NCBI GenBank assembly: GCA_963761985.1
Contig: CAVXIT010000003.1
Coordinates: 124,001-188,000 of the forward strand
Direction: 5' to 3'
Source: JACCTH01 sp963761985
GTDB taxonomy: Bacteria > Actinomycetota > Acidimicrobiia > Spongiisociales > ZC4RG35
Length of the DNA: 64,000 nt
Of the stretch, positions 48,648 to 56,676 are shown one piece after another. How positions within the stretch are numbered: the stretch's first letter is position 1; every line of letters begins with the position of its first letter. The translations under genes and the position numbers were made by a program. The notes under the pieces are model-generated. The model was not told the origin of the DNA and made no database searches. It saw only the letters and a program-made list of their open reading frames with translations.

Positions 48648-51380
48648 CTAGCTCAGAAGACGCGGGTCGCGGGCGTCGGGGTCGATGCCGTATCGGTCGA
48701 TGGCGTCCTTGACCGCCGCGTGGTCGATCTGGCCCTCTGTGTGTAGAGCCGAAAGCACGGCAAGAACGACGTGTCCGAGGTCGGTTTCGAAATGGTGGCG
48801 CAGAGCGGCACGCCCATCAGAACGACCGAACCCGTCGGTGCCGAGGATCACAAAGCGGCGAGGGACGAACCGGCCGACCTGATCGGGGACCAGCTTCATG
48901 AAGTCAGTGACTGCAACGATCGGACCCTCGGTCTCCTCGAGGGTCGTGGTGACGAATGGAATCCGCGCCTGTTCTGAAGGATGGAGTCGATTCCACCGCT
49001 CGGCACTGTTCGCCTCGTCGCGCAACTTTTGATAGGACGTGACCGACCACAGCTCGGCTCCCACTCCGTAGTGATCAGCGAGCTCAACTTGCGCCCTCCG
49101 TGCGGCAAGGTTGGCCGTGCCGGAGAACAGGATCGTCGCCCTGTGTTCCATGCCGGCCGGAGCTGCGCCGAAGCGATAAATACCGTCCACGATCCCTTGC
49201 GCCACTCCTTCTGGACGAGGCGGCTGCGAGTAGTTCTCGTTATAGAGCGTGAGATAGAAGAACACGTCCTCAGGCTTGGCGCCGTACATCCGGTTGATGC
49301 CGTGTTCGATGATCGTGCCGACCTCATACGCGAAAGCCGGGTCGTAGCTAACACACGCTGGATTGGTTGCCGCCAGGATCAGACTGTGGCCATCCTGGTG
49401 CTGCAAGCCTTCGCCAGCGAGTGTCGTCCGACCGGCCGTCGCCCCGAGCAGAAACCCTCGGGCGCGGGCATCGCCGGCCAGCCAGGCCAGGTCGCCAACC
49501 CGTTGGAAGCCGAACATCGAATAGAAGATGAAGAAAGGCACCATCGGCACGCCCCTTACCGCGTACGAGGTGCCGGCGGCGATCCAGGAGGCGAGGGAAC
49601 CCGCCTCGGTGATCCCCTCCTCGAGGATCTGGCCGCTTTGCGCTTCGGCGTATGAGAGCAGCAGCTTGGCGTCGACCGGTTCGTAGAGCTGGCCCTGGCT
49701 GGCGTAAATCTTGAGCTCGCGGAAGAGCGAATCCATCCCGAACGTGCGGGCTTCGTCGGGGACGATCGGGACGACTCGCGGTCCGAAACCTTCCGTTCGG
49801 GCGAGGTTGCGCAACAAGCGGGTGAAGGCGGTGGTCGTCGAGGCCTCGACTTTCCCCGATCCGGAATAGATCTCGGCGAACGACTCGGGAGGCGGCAGCG
49901 TTAGCGGTGACCGGACCTGCGTTTCCCGGCTCGGGAGATAGCCATTGAGCACCTTGCGTCGCTGGTGCAGATACTCGAGCTCAGCCGAGCCATCCGCGAA
50001 GCGCAGGTACAAAGGCTCCTTGTCTCCGGATAGCGATTCTTCGGAGACGTCTTCCTGCAGGGAGAGCCGCTCGCGGAGTTCGCGCAGCTGCGCGTTAGTG
50101 AGCTCTTTGATCTGGTGGGTGGCGTTGCGTCCCTCCACGTCGGGGCCGAGAGTCCAGCCCTTGATCGTCTTGGCGAGTATGACCGTCGGTGCCCCGGTGA
50201 GCTCGGTCGCCAGTTTGTAGGCCGAATACACCTTCTTGTAGTCGAGACCTCCCCGCCGCAGCGCCCAGACCTCGTCATCGGTCATGTGCTCGACGAGAGC
50301 TAGCGCCCGCGGGTCCTTGGCGAAGAATTGCTCACGCACGAACGCGCCGTTCTCGGCCTTGTACCTCTGGTATTCGCCGTCGACCGTGTCATTCATCACC
50401 TGGACGAGAGCGCCCTCGTGGTCGGCCTCGAGCAACGGATCCCAGCCGCTGCCCCAGACAACCTTGATCACGTTCCAGCCGGCGCCGCGAAAGACCGATT
50501 CGAGCTCCTGAATGATCTTGCCGTTCCCCCGCACCGGTCCATCGAGACGTTGCAGGTTGCAGTTGATCACCCAGATCAGGTTGTCGAGCTTCTCCCGGCT
50601 CGCGAGCGAGATCGACCCGAGAGTTTCCGGCTCGTCGACCTCGCCGTCGCCGATGAAGCACCAAACCTTCGACTCCGAGGTGTCGTCGAGTCCGCGGTTG
50701 TGGAGGTAACGGTTGAACCGGGCGTGGTAGATCGAATTGATCGGCCCGAGCCCCATCGAGACCGTCGGATACTCCCAAAAATCGGGCATGAGCCGGGGAT
50801 GGGGATAGGAGGAAAGACCGTCACCGTTGATCTCGAAGCGAAAGTTGTCGAGGTGCTTCTCGTCGATTCGACCCTCGAGAAAGGCCCGGGCGTAAACGCC
50901 GGTCGCGGCATGTCCTTGGAAGTAGACATGGTCACCGGGGTTGTCACCGTTCTTACCCCGGAAGAAGTGGTTGAAGCCAACCTCGTAGAGAGTCGCCGAG
51001 GAGGCAAACGTCGAGAGATGTCCGCCGATTCCTTTCTCGCGATGGTTTGCTTTGATCACCATCACGGCCGCGTTCCAGCGGATGAACCTGCGGATCCTTC
51101 TTTCGAGTTCGGCATCCCCTGGATACTCGGGCTCCTCCTCGGCGGGAATCGAGTTGATGTAGGGAGTGGTGATGACCGGCGGCAACCCGATGTTGACGGA
51201 GTGCGCCCGCTCGATCAGCTTCGATAGCAGAAAGCGTGCTCGCCCGGCGCCATGAGCGCTGTTGACGGCATCGAGAGACTCGAGCCATTCCCGCGTTTCC
51301 TCGGGGTCAGGATCGTAAAGCTGGTGGAGAAAGTCGTCCGGCAGGGTGCGGGCGACCTCACCCGGATCGTTCACCGTCAT
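48648..51380 (-). CDS. aceE: Pyruvate dehydrogenase E1 component, homodimeric type
   Basis: The 910-residue E1 decarboxylates pyruvate with thiamine pyrophosphate and passes the acetyl unit to lipoyl-E2. Typical AceE sequence throughout: GIGGHLSTFASSATLYEVGFNHFF-type N-terminal region, the TPP/Mg motif CFIGDGEVDEPETLGSI (GDG...N), WVINCNLQRLDGPVRGNGK, and the C-terminal PFFIFYSMFGFQRVGDLAW and DGHSLILAATNP. Full length for the family (about 890-930). ATG 51380 has TAGGCT 9 nt upstream. Genes for E2 and E3 are not in the window. The gene stands alone on the minus strand upstream of the signalling operon, separated from it by a strong inverted repeat. Confidence 0.96.
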   Translation of the reverse strand: MTVNDPGEVARTLPDDFLHQLYDPDPEETREWLESLDAVNSAHGAGRARFLLSKLIERAHSVNIGLPPVITTPYINSIPAEEEPEYPGDAELERRIRRFIRWNAAVMVIKANHREKGIGGHLSTFASSATLYEVGFNHFFRGKNGDNPGDHVYFQGHAATGVYARAFLEGRIDEKHLDNFRFEINGDGLSSYPHPRLMPDFWEYPTVSMGLGPINSIYHARFNRYLHNRGLDDTSESKVWCFIGDGEVDEPETLGSISLASREKLDNLIWVINCNLQRLDGPVRGNGKIIQELESVFRGAGWNVIKVVWGSGWDPLLEADHEGALVQVMNDTVDGEYQRYKAENGAFVREQFFAKDPRALALVEHMTDDEVWALRRGGLDYKKVYSAYKLATELTGAPTVILAKTIKGWTLGPDVEGRNATHQIKELTNAQLRELRERLSLQEDVSEESLSGDKEPLYLRFADGSAELEYLHQRRKVLNGYLPSRETQVRSPLTLPPPESFAEIYSGSGKVEASTTTAFTRLLRNLARTEGFGPRVVPIVPDEARTFGMDSLFRELKIYASQGQLYEPVDAKLLLSYAEAQSGQILEEGITEAGSLASWIAAGTSYAVRGVPMVPFFIFYSMFGFQRVGDLAWLAGDARARGFLLGATAGRTTLAGEGLQHQDGHSLILAATNPACVSYDPAFAYEVGTIIEHGINRMYGAKPEDVFFYLTLYNENYSQPPRPEGVAQGIVDGIYRFGAAPAGMEHRATILFSGTANLAARRAQVELADHYGVGAELWSVTSYQKLRDEANSAERWNRLHPSEQARIPFVTTTLEETEGPIVAVTDFMKLVPDQVGRFVPRRFVILGTDGFGRSDGRAALRHHFETDLGHVVLAVLSALHTEGQIDHAAVKDAIDRYGIDPDARDPRLLS

Positions 51381-51392
51381 CGGGTCCGAAGC

Positions 51393-52311
51393 CTAATCCG
51401 GTGCCAATCCTTGCTTCCCGGGGATGCTCACCGATCGCCCGTCTAACCAGTTTGGCAACCAAGCGGAAACAATCCGGGAGAACTCTTCTGGCGCTTCGAG
51501 CTGGGCGCAATGACCGACGTCGTTCATCACGATGTGCGTCCAATCGGGTCGCCACTCTGCCAGGCGTTCGACGCCGGACCCGGGAATGACCCGGTCGAAT
51601 TCGCCCTGGACGAGCAACGTCGGAGTCGTGATCGATTGGACGGCCTGTCGCAGTTCCTTTCGTCGCGTGACGGTGAAGCCGGTCGATCTTCCCGACCGGA
51701 CGATCGCTTCGATGGCCCAGGGTTGGTGGCGGCGGATCTCGGTCATCTCGAGGGTTTCCGGGAGGACATCGGGTGGGATCCGTTCGGGGTGTTTACAGAC
51801 GACCGCAAGCGTGTCGGCGATCTGCTGGTGGGCACTGGTCGACTGCCAGTACTTCTCGATCATCGGAATCCCGACCCCGGGGATTCCCTGGAGGAGGAGA
51901 CGCCTGGAAACGACCGGGTCGATTCGTGGGTCGCCCCGAGCGCGGGGCTACCGCGGGCGCGAGGAGAACCAGGCCAGTCAAGAGGTCGGGTCGTTGCGCG
52001 GCGACGAGGATCGAGACCAGTCCGCCCATCGAGTTCCCGATGACGAGAGCCGGCTCGGCGAGGTGTTCGAGATATTCGATCGTCACCTGGGCATGACGTC
52101 GCATGGAGTACGACCGCGAGGGGGGGCTGTATCCGAATCCGGGCAGGTCGAACGCTGAGACCGAACCAAGTGCGGCGAGATAGGGCGCCGGTGGGACCCA
52201 ATTGAGATGCGAGCCACCAAGGCCGTGCACACCGACGACCGGAGGCCCGTTGCCGCCCAATTTTCGTGCAAAGACGACCCCGGAGGGAATATGGACGAAG
52301 GAGCCTTGCAC
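51393..52311 (-). pseudogene. Alpha/beta hydrolase split by a single-base frameshift
   Basis: Two open frames on the minus strand together make one typical alpha/beta hydrolase. The N-terminal part starts at GTG 52311 and contains VVGVHGLGGSHLNW (oxyanion region) and the nucleophile elbow VIGNSMGGLV. The C-terminal part, ending at 51393, carries LLVQGEFDRVIPGSG (Asp) and MNDVGHCAQLEAPEE (His). The frames join near 51919-51924, where removing one base from the AATCGACCC region restores continuity (RPTN then DPVVSRRLLLQG). The single extra base may be a real mutation or an assembly error. TACATT lies 7 nt before the GTG. The gene diverges from the radical SAM gene; its start has a normal promoter. 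Confidence 0.8.
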
Positions 52312-52318
52312 CCGGTTG

Positions 52319-52328
52319 AATGTAGCCT
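52319..52328. promoter_or_regulatory. Overlapping back-to-back -10 boxes (bidirectional promoter)
   Basis: TACATT on the minus strand (52319-52324) is 7 nt from the hydrolase GTG 52311; TAGCCT on the plus strand (52323-52328) is 6 nt from the radical SAM GTG 52335. The two hexamers share the same TA step, so the genes would be transcribed divergently from one melted site, both without leaders. Only 23 bp separate the start codons. Confidence 0.5.
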
Positions 52329-52334
52329 CCCACC

Positions 52335-53651
52335 GTGCGAATCCTCTTGGTGTCTACGTACGAGCTCGGCCATCAGCCGCTCCACCTTGCCTCACCCGCC
52401 GCGCGCCTCCGCGGCGAAGGGCATGAGGTGCAGACCGTCGATTTAAGCGTGGAGGGGAGCGCAATCGACGCAGGCTGGCCCGACGCAATCGCCTACTCGG
52501 TGCCGATGCACACCGCGCTGCGACTTGCGATTGAGTCCGCGATCGAATTGCGCACGCTCTACCCGGGCCTCCCCATTGCGTTCTATGGGCTGTATGCCGG
52601 AATGGGTGGCGAGGGGCTCGGAATTTCCCACCTGGTGGGGGAGTACGAACCTCTTTTGGTCGAGTGGTCCACCGGGCTGACCCCTCGAACTCACACCAAC
52701 ATCTCCCAGCAGAAGTTTCTCGTTCCGGACCGGACTGGTCTCTTGCCGCTCTCCAGCTACGCCTATCTCGTTGGAGGTGGCATGGAGCGCCAGGTCGGCT
52801 ATGTCGAGGCCAGCCACGGATGCCGGCACCGGTGCCGGCATTGTCCGATCCCCGCCGTCTATGACGGCCGCTACCGAATCACTGGTCACAGCAATGTCTT
52901 GGCCGACATCGAGCAACAGGTGCTGGCCGGCGCCGAGCACATCACGTTTGGCGATCCCGACTTTCTCAACGCTCCCCGCTATTCGATTGATGTCTTGCGG
53001 GCGGCACATCAGAAATACCCGGACCTCACCTTCGACGTCACCGTCAAGGTGTCGCACATCCTCGATCACCGTCATCTCTGGCCAGAGCTCGCATCGCTCG
53101 GAGTGGTCATGGTGGTGTCTGCATTCGAAACGACGAACGATCGGATACTCGAGATTCTCGACAAAGGGCATACCGCCGAGCACATGGGAACAGCAGTAGA
53201 GCTTGTCAGGGGGGCGGGGATCGAGCTGCGACCTTCGTGGTTGCCTTTCACCCCCTGGACGGACCCTGGCGATCTGGCCGAGATTCTGGACTTTCTCGAA
53301 ATGCATGACCTGCTTGATGCGGTTGATCCGGTGCAACTCTCTGTCCGCTTGCTGGTGCCACGCGGTTCGCTGCTGGCCGACCGACCGGAGATGGGCGCTT
53401 TCGATGCCGCCCTCCTGTCTCACACCTGGCTCTCGCCCTACCCGGAGGTAGAGGAGATGCAGGGCCAGATTGCCCGCTTGGCTGAAGAGGGCATCGGCCG
53501 ACCCCATCTGGAAACCGTGGGACGAATTTGGGAGAGCGTCATGACCCGACCTTTTCCAAGCGTCAGGGACCGCGGACGGTGGCGACTCTCCGAACCCTGG
53601 TTCTGTTGTTCAGAACCCACCCAGAAACAATTGGTGTCGATCCGAAGTTAG
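52335..53651 (+). CDS. B12-binding-type radical SAM protein of the CUAEP/CCAEP-tail family (CCSEP tail)
   Basis: A 438-residue radical SAM enzyme. The N-terminal region (about 1-130) looks like a cobalamin-binding-type Rossmann domain (MRILLVSTYELGHQPLHLAS, then VEGSAIDAGWPDAIAYSVPM), without an obvious DxHxxG. The radical SAM core has the cluster motif ASHGCRHRCRHCPIPAVY (CxxxCxxC) followed by HITFGDPDFLN. The C-terminus ends RLSEPWFCCSEPTQKQL; the CC-x-EP motif marks the family in which related members have selenocysteine (CUAEP). Reaction and substrate are unknown. GTG 52335 is supported by TAGCCT 6 nt upstream. It is divergent from the frameshifted hydrolase. Confidence 0.88.
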   Translation: MRILLVSTYELGHQPLHLASPAARLRGEGHEVQTVDLSVEGSAIDAGWPDAIAYSVPMHTALRLAIESAIELRTLYPGLPIAFYGLYAGMGGEGLGISHLVGEYEPLLVEWSTGLTPRTHTNISQQKFLVPDRTGLLPLSSYAYLVGGGMERQVGYVEASHGCRHRCRHCPIPAVYDGRYRITGHSNVLADIEQQVLAGAEHITFGDPDFLNAPRYSIDVLRAAHQKYPDLTFDVTVKVSHILDHRHLWPELASLGVVMVVSAFETTNDRILEILDKGHTAEHMGTAVELVRGAGIELRPSWLPFTPWTDPGDLAEILDFLEMHDLLDAVDPVQLSVRLLVPRGSLLADRPEMGAFDAALLSHTWLSPYPEVEEMQGQIARLAEEGIGRPHLETVGRIWESVMTRPFPSVRDRGRWRLSEPWFCCSEPTQKQLVSIRS

Positions 53652-53655
53652 CTCC

Positions 53656-53690
53656 TTGACAGCAAAGTACTTTGTAGCGTAAAGTACTTT
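53656..53690 (+). promoter_or_regulatory. Promoter with twin AAAGTACTTT palindromic operators
   Basis: A consensus TTGACA (-35, 53656-53661) and TAAAGT (-10, 53680-53685) with 18-bp spacing are overlaid by two perfect copies of the 10-bp palindrome AAAGTACTTT (53664-53673 and 53681-53690), centres 17 bp apart. The predicted start site lies at about 53691-53693, next to ATG 53694, so the mRNA is leaderless. The palindromes are natural binding sites for the dimeric winged-helix regulator encoded by the second gene, implying autoregulation. Confidence 0.8.
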
Positions 53691-53693
53691 GTC

Positions 53694-54254
53694 ATGGACG
53701 AACAGTCGTTGAACCCCTCGCCGGAACTGCTCGAGGAACTAGCCCGAATCCAGCGACGAACCAAGCTTGATGTGCGCGGCGAGTCATGGCGTTACCTGGC
53801 GGTCTGGTCGGCGGTTTTCTTGGGGGCGTTCATCTCGAGCTTCATCCCCAACGTGGCGGGGTGGTATTGGTTGCTCGGGGTGCCGCTGGGCTACTTGGGG
53901 ATGTATCTCGCGTATCGAAACCTTGACGACACGGGCGTTGGCGCCAAGTCCTGGCCATATGCGGTAACCGGCCTTGGCATCGGAGTCGTCAATGGAGTGG
54001 CATCGTTTTTGCTGTCGGACGAAGCCATCGTGGTGGCCGTCTGGGTAGTGCTGGGAGTCGGCTTCGCCATCCTCTCCTGGATCGATCACCAGCCCCTGGC
54101 GGCTTCGGTGTTTGGAGCCCTCAGCGTCTTGGCGCTCTTGCTGGGGCTCACAACCGACGACACGCTCGAGCTCTACCCGGTGCTGGCGTTGATCTTCACT
54201 TTGATCACAGCTGGAACCTCGCTCGGACTATGGCTCTGGGCGAGGAGACCATGA
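53694..54254 (+). CDS. Membrane protein heading the regulated ABC export operon
   Basis: A 186-residue protein of unknown function. A charged N-terminus (ELLEELARIQRRTKLDVRGESW) is followed by about five helices: near residues 33-52 (YLAVWSAVFLGAFISSFIP), 55-70, 88-105, 108-125 and 135-180. The first 30 residues are probably cytosolic. No ribosome site, but a strong promoter whose start site falls at the ATG. The stop overlaps the next start (ATGA). Proteins of this kind are often found beside small winged-helix regulators and ABC exporters, where they may sense membrane stress; that is inference. Confidence 0.78.
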   Translation: MDEQSLNPSPELLEELARIQRRTKLDVRGESWRYLAVWSAVFLGAFISSFIPNVAGWYWLLGVPLGYLGMYLAYRNLDDTGVGAKSWPYAVTGLGIGVVNGVASFLLSDEAIVVAVWVVLGVGFAILSWIDHQPLAASVFGALSVLALLLGLTTDDTLELYPVLALIFTLITAGTSLGLWLWARRP

Positions 54255-54562
54255 CCCATCCGAGTCGCTCGCTCGATGAGGTCATCCACCAGAAGAACCG
54301 ACTCGGAATTCTGGCGGTGCTGGCCGAGGCGGACTTTGTCGATTTTGGATACTTGAAAGAGGTGCTCGATCTCACCGACGGCAACCTCAGCCGGCACTTG
54401 TCGGTCCTCGAGGAGCAAGGTTTGGTCGCGATCAAGAAGACCTTCGAAGGCAAGAAGCCACGCACGATCGTCGAAGCGACCCGGCGCGGACGGAAGGCGC
54501 TGAATGAGCACCTTCGGGCGATGCAAGAACTGATCGATCGGGTTGGACGGAAGGAGAAATAG
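54251..54562 (+). CDS. Winged-helix transcriptional regulator (HTH_27 type)
   Basis: A 103-residue DNA-binding protein. The winged-helix domain spans about residues 8-80: HQKNRLGILAVLAEADFVDF (helix 1), FGYLKEVLDLTDGNLSRHLSVLEEQGL (recognition helix region) and VAIKKTFEGKKPRTIVEATRRGRKAL (wing). A C-terminal helix (LNEHLRAMQELIDRV) likely dimerises. ATG 54251 is chosen because GAGGAG is 3-4 nt upstream and it overlaps the preceding stop; the annotated-looking ATG 54230 is less likely. The twin palindromes before the operon are its most likely operators, giving repression by default. The stop abuts the ABC ATPase gene. Confidence 0.87.
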   Translation: MTHPSRSLDEVIHQKNRLGILAVLAEADFVDFGYLKEVLDLTDGNLSRHLSVLEEQGLVAIKKTFEGKKPRTIVEATRRGRKALNEHLRAMQELIDRVGRKEK

Positions 54563-55522
54563 ATGGCAAACGTGACAGGTGGAGTGGTATTGGAAGCGCA
54601 GAACCTCGCCAAGAGCTTTGGCGACCTGGTTGCAGTTGACGGCGTCGGATTTTCGATCGCTCCCGGAGAGACGTACGGGTTGTTGGGACCCAACGGAGCG
54701 GGCAAGACAACGACTATCTCCATCATTGCTGGTCTGCTCGAAGCTGACGCGGGCACGGTGAGTGTCGGTGGGGAGAAGGTTTCGCCGTCGGCGATCAGCC
54801 CCAAACGGAAGATGGGATTAGTACCTCAGGACCTTGCCATCTATCCCGACATGACGGCTCGCGAGAACCTCCACTTTTTTGGGCGTCTCTACGGCATGGC
54901 GAGCGACGAGGTCAAGCAACGTGGGGCAGAAGTGCTCGAGATGATCGGTCTCAGCGACCGGGCCGACGATCTCACCAAGGAGTACTCGGGAGGCATGAAG
55001 CGGCGGCTCAATATCGGGATCGGCTTGCTGCACAAGCCAGAGCTCCTGATCCTCGACGAGCCCACGGTGGGCGTAGACCCGCAGTCACGCAACTCGATCC
55101 TCGAATCGGTCGAGGCGCTGTCCGAGCAAGGAATGGCTGTCCTCTACACGACTCACTACATGGAAGAAGCCGAGCGACTTTGCGATCGAGTTGGGATCAT
55201 CGATCAAGGAAAGATCAGGGCGGAAGGTACCCGACGCGAACTTGTGAACCTCGTCGGCCAGAAGGATCGCGTGACGATCTTGGCCTCGGGCGGACAGCTG
55301 CAAGAGGCTGCTCGTCGCCTCAGCGGTCTCGAGGGAGTCGAGGAAGCCGGCGCAGACGATCAGGGGATCACTCTTCTCGCCACCGAGGCCGGCCGTCTCC
55401 TACCGGCGATACTGGGCCAGCTCGCAGAGACCGGCATCTCGGTGTCAGGGGTGAGCGTCGAGGAGCCCGACCTCGAAGCCGTGTTTCTGCATCTGACCGG
55501 AAAGGCCCTGCGCGACGTATGA
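54563..55522 (+). CDS. ABC transporter ATP-binding protein (DrrA/YhaQ-like exporter)
   Basis: A 319-residue ATPase. Walker A GPNGAGKTTTISI (about 44-56), Q-loop MGLVPQDLAIYPDMTARENL, signature YSGGMKRRLNIGIGL, Walker B LLILDEPTVGVDPQSR and switch YTTHYMEEAERLCDRV. The C-terminal about 90-residue domain is typical of drug or natural-product exporters of the DrrA group. It starts directly after the regulator stop (TAG then ATG), with AAGGAG as ribosome site, and overlaps the first permease gene by ATGA. With two different permeases it forms a heterodimeric ABC-2 exporter. Confidence 0.94.
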   Translation: MANVTGGVVLEAQNLAKSFGDLVAVDGVGFSIAPGETYGLLGPNGAGKTTTISIIAGLLEADAGTVSVGGEKVSPSAISPKRKMGLVPQDLAIYPDMTARENLHFFGRLYGMASDEVKQRGAEVLEMIGLSDRADDLTKEYSGGMKRRLNIGIGLLHKPELLILDEPTVGVDPQSRNSILESVEALSEQGMAVLYTTHYMEEAERLCDRVGIIDQGKIRAEGTRRELVNLVGQKDRVTILASGGQLQEAARRLSGLEGVEEAGADDQGITLLATEAGRLLPAILGQLAETGISVSGVSVEEPDLEAVFLHLTGKALRDV

Positions 55523-56676
55523 GGAACTTTCTGCTCATCACGCTGAAGGACTTGCGCTTGCGGATTCGCGACAAGTCGTTCTTCATCCTGGGGCTGTTGG
55601 CTCCGCTCGTTCTGGCCTTCATCTTCAACACGGTCTTCGGGTCGGCGTTCTCGGATGAAGCCGATGCCCAACTGGGGATCGTTGCCACCGAAGCGGCCAG
55701 CAGTGCGCAAGTGCTCGAGGAGATCTCCGGGCAGGTCGGTGCCACCTGGCAAGAATTCGAGTCCCGTGACGCGGCCGAAGCCGCTTTGGAGGAGAGCGAG
55801 CTGGGAGCGGTCTTCGTTGTCCCGGACAGTTTCGATGCCGACCTGGCCAGCGGACGGATCGGCGAGATCGAGGTCATCTCGAGTATCGATTCCGACATCA
55901 CCGGCCAGATCGCGGCCGGGATTGCCCGGGGTTATGCAAGCTCCCTGCAGCAAACCCAGCTCAACATCGCCACGGCCATCGCCGCGGGCGGTGACCCGGC
56001 GGACGTGGTCCCTGCGGCGATCTCGGGCTCAGGCCAATCCCTGGTGTCACTCGGAGAGATCGAAGCCGACATTCGCCAACTCGACCTCAACACCCAGACC
56101 GTGGCCGGGATGGCGATGTTTTTCCTTCTCTTCACCGCGCAAGCGGGCTTCCTCAGCCTCCTCGACGAACGCAGCGGCGGAACCCTTGCTCGCATCCTTT
56201 CCACACCCACCAACCCGGCTTCCGTACTCGGGGCGAAAGCCGCGGTTTCAGTGGTGTTGGGAATCGTGTCGTTGGTGGTTCTGATCATTGCCGGGATCTT
56301 CTTGATGGATGCGAAATGGGGTGACCCTTTCGGTGTAGCTCTCCTGGTGGTGGCCGGTGTCCTCGCGGCCGTTGGCATCGCCGCGGTCACGAGTGGCATG
56401 GCGAAGACAACCGAGCAAGCAGGAAACATTCAGGGCATCGTGGGGACGGTCCTCGGCCTCTTGGGAGGAACGTTCTTTCCGATCGGCCAGGACGGCGGGA
56501 TTCTCGCTCGACTCACTGCCCTTACTCCGCATTTCTGGTTCAACCGGGGTTTGTCCGATCTCGCCGGAGATGAAGGAGTCGGAGCGGTGCTCCCCGCGGT
56601 TGGATGGCTATTGGTGATCGCGGTCCTCACCGGCGTTCTCGCCGCGTTTCTTATCAGAAAGCAGGTGTCACGATGA
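55519..56676 (+). CDS. ABC-2 type permease (first of two)
   Basis: A 385-residue permease. One N-terminal helix (FFILGLLAPLVLAFIFNTVF) is followed by a large extracytoplasmic domain (about 45-195) and five C-terminal helices beginning TVAGMAMFFLLFTAQAGFLSL. The coupling segment LDERSGGTLARILSTPTNPASVLGAK is the ABC-2 hallmark (ER..GTL..L..TP). ATG 55519 overlaps the ATPase stop; the longer open frame is a shadow over the ATPase gene. Architecture equals YhgE/YhaP-type subunits of ABC exporters. The next gene encodes a second permease of the same topology, overlapping by ATGA. Confidence 0.92.
   Translation: MRNFLLITLKDLRLRIRDKSFFILGLLAPLVLAFIFNTVFGSAFSDEADAQLGIVATEAASSAQVLEEISGQVGATWQEFESRDAAEAALEESELGAVFVVPDSFDADLASGRIGEIEVISSIDSDITGQIAAGIARGYASSLQQTQLNIATAIAAGGDPADVVPAAISGSGQSLVSLGEIEADIRQLDLNTQTVAGMAMFFLLFTAQAGFLSLLDERSGGTLARILSTPTNPASVLGAKAAVSVVLGIVSLVVLIIAGIFLMDAKWGDPFGVALLVVAGVLAAVGIAAVTSGMAKTTEQAGNIQGIVGTVLGLLGGTFFPIGQDGGILARLTALTPHFWFNRGLSDLAGDEGVGAVLPAVGWLLVIAVLTGVLAAFLIRKQVSR

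Noticed and set aside
51393..52311. Two separate genes instead of one frameshifted hydrolase
   Set aside because: Neither half has a complete catalytic triad; together they give one continuous family-typical protein after a one-base correction.
55180..55518. N-terminal extension of the first ABC permease frame
   Set aside because: Arg/Gly-rich shadow of the ATPase gene; ATG 55519 overlaps the ATPase stop and starts the family-like sequence.
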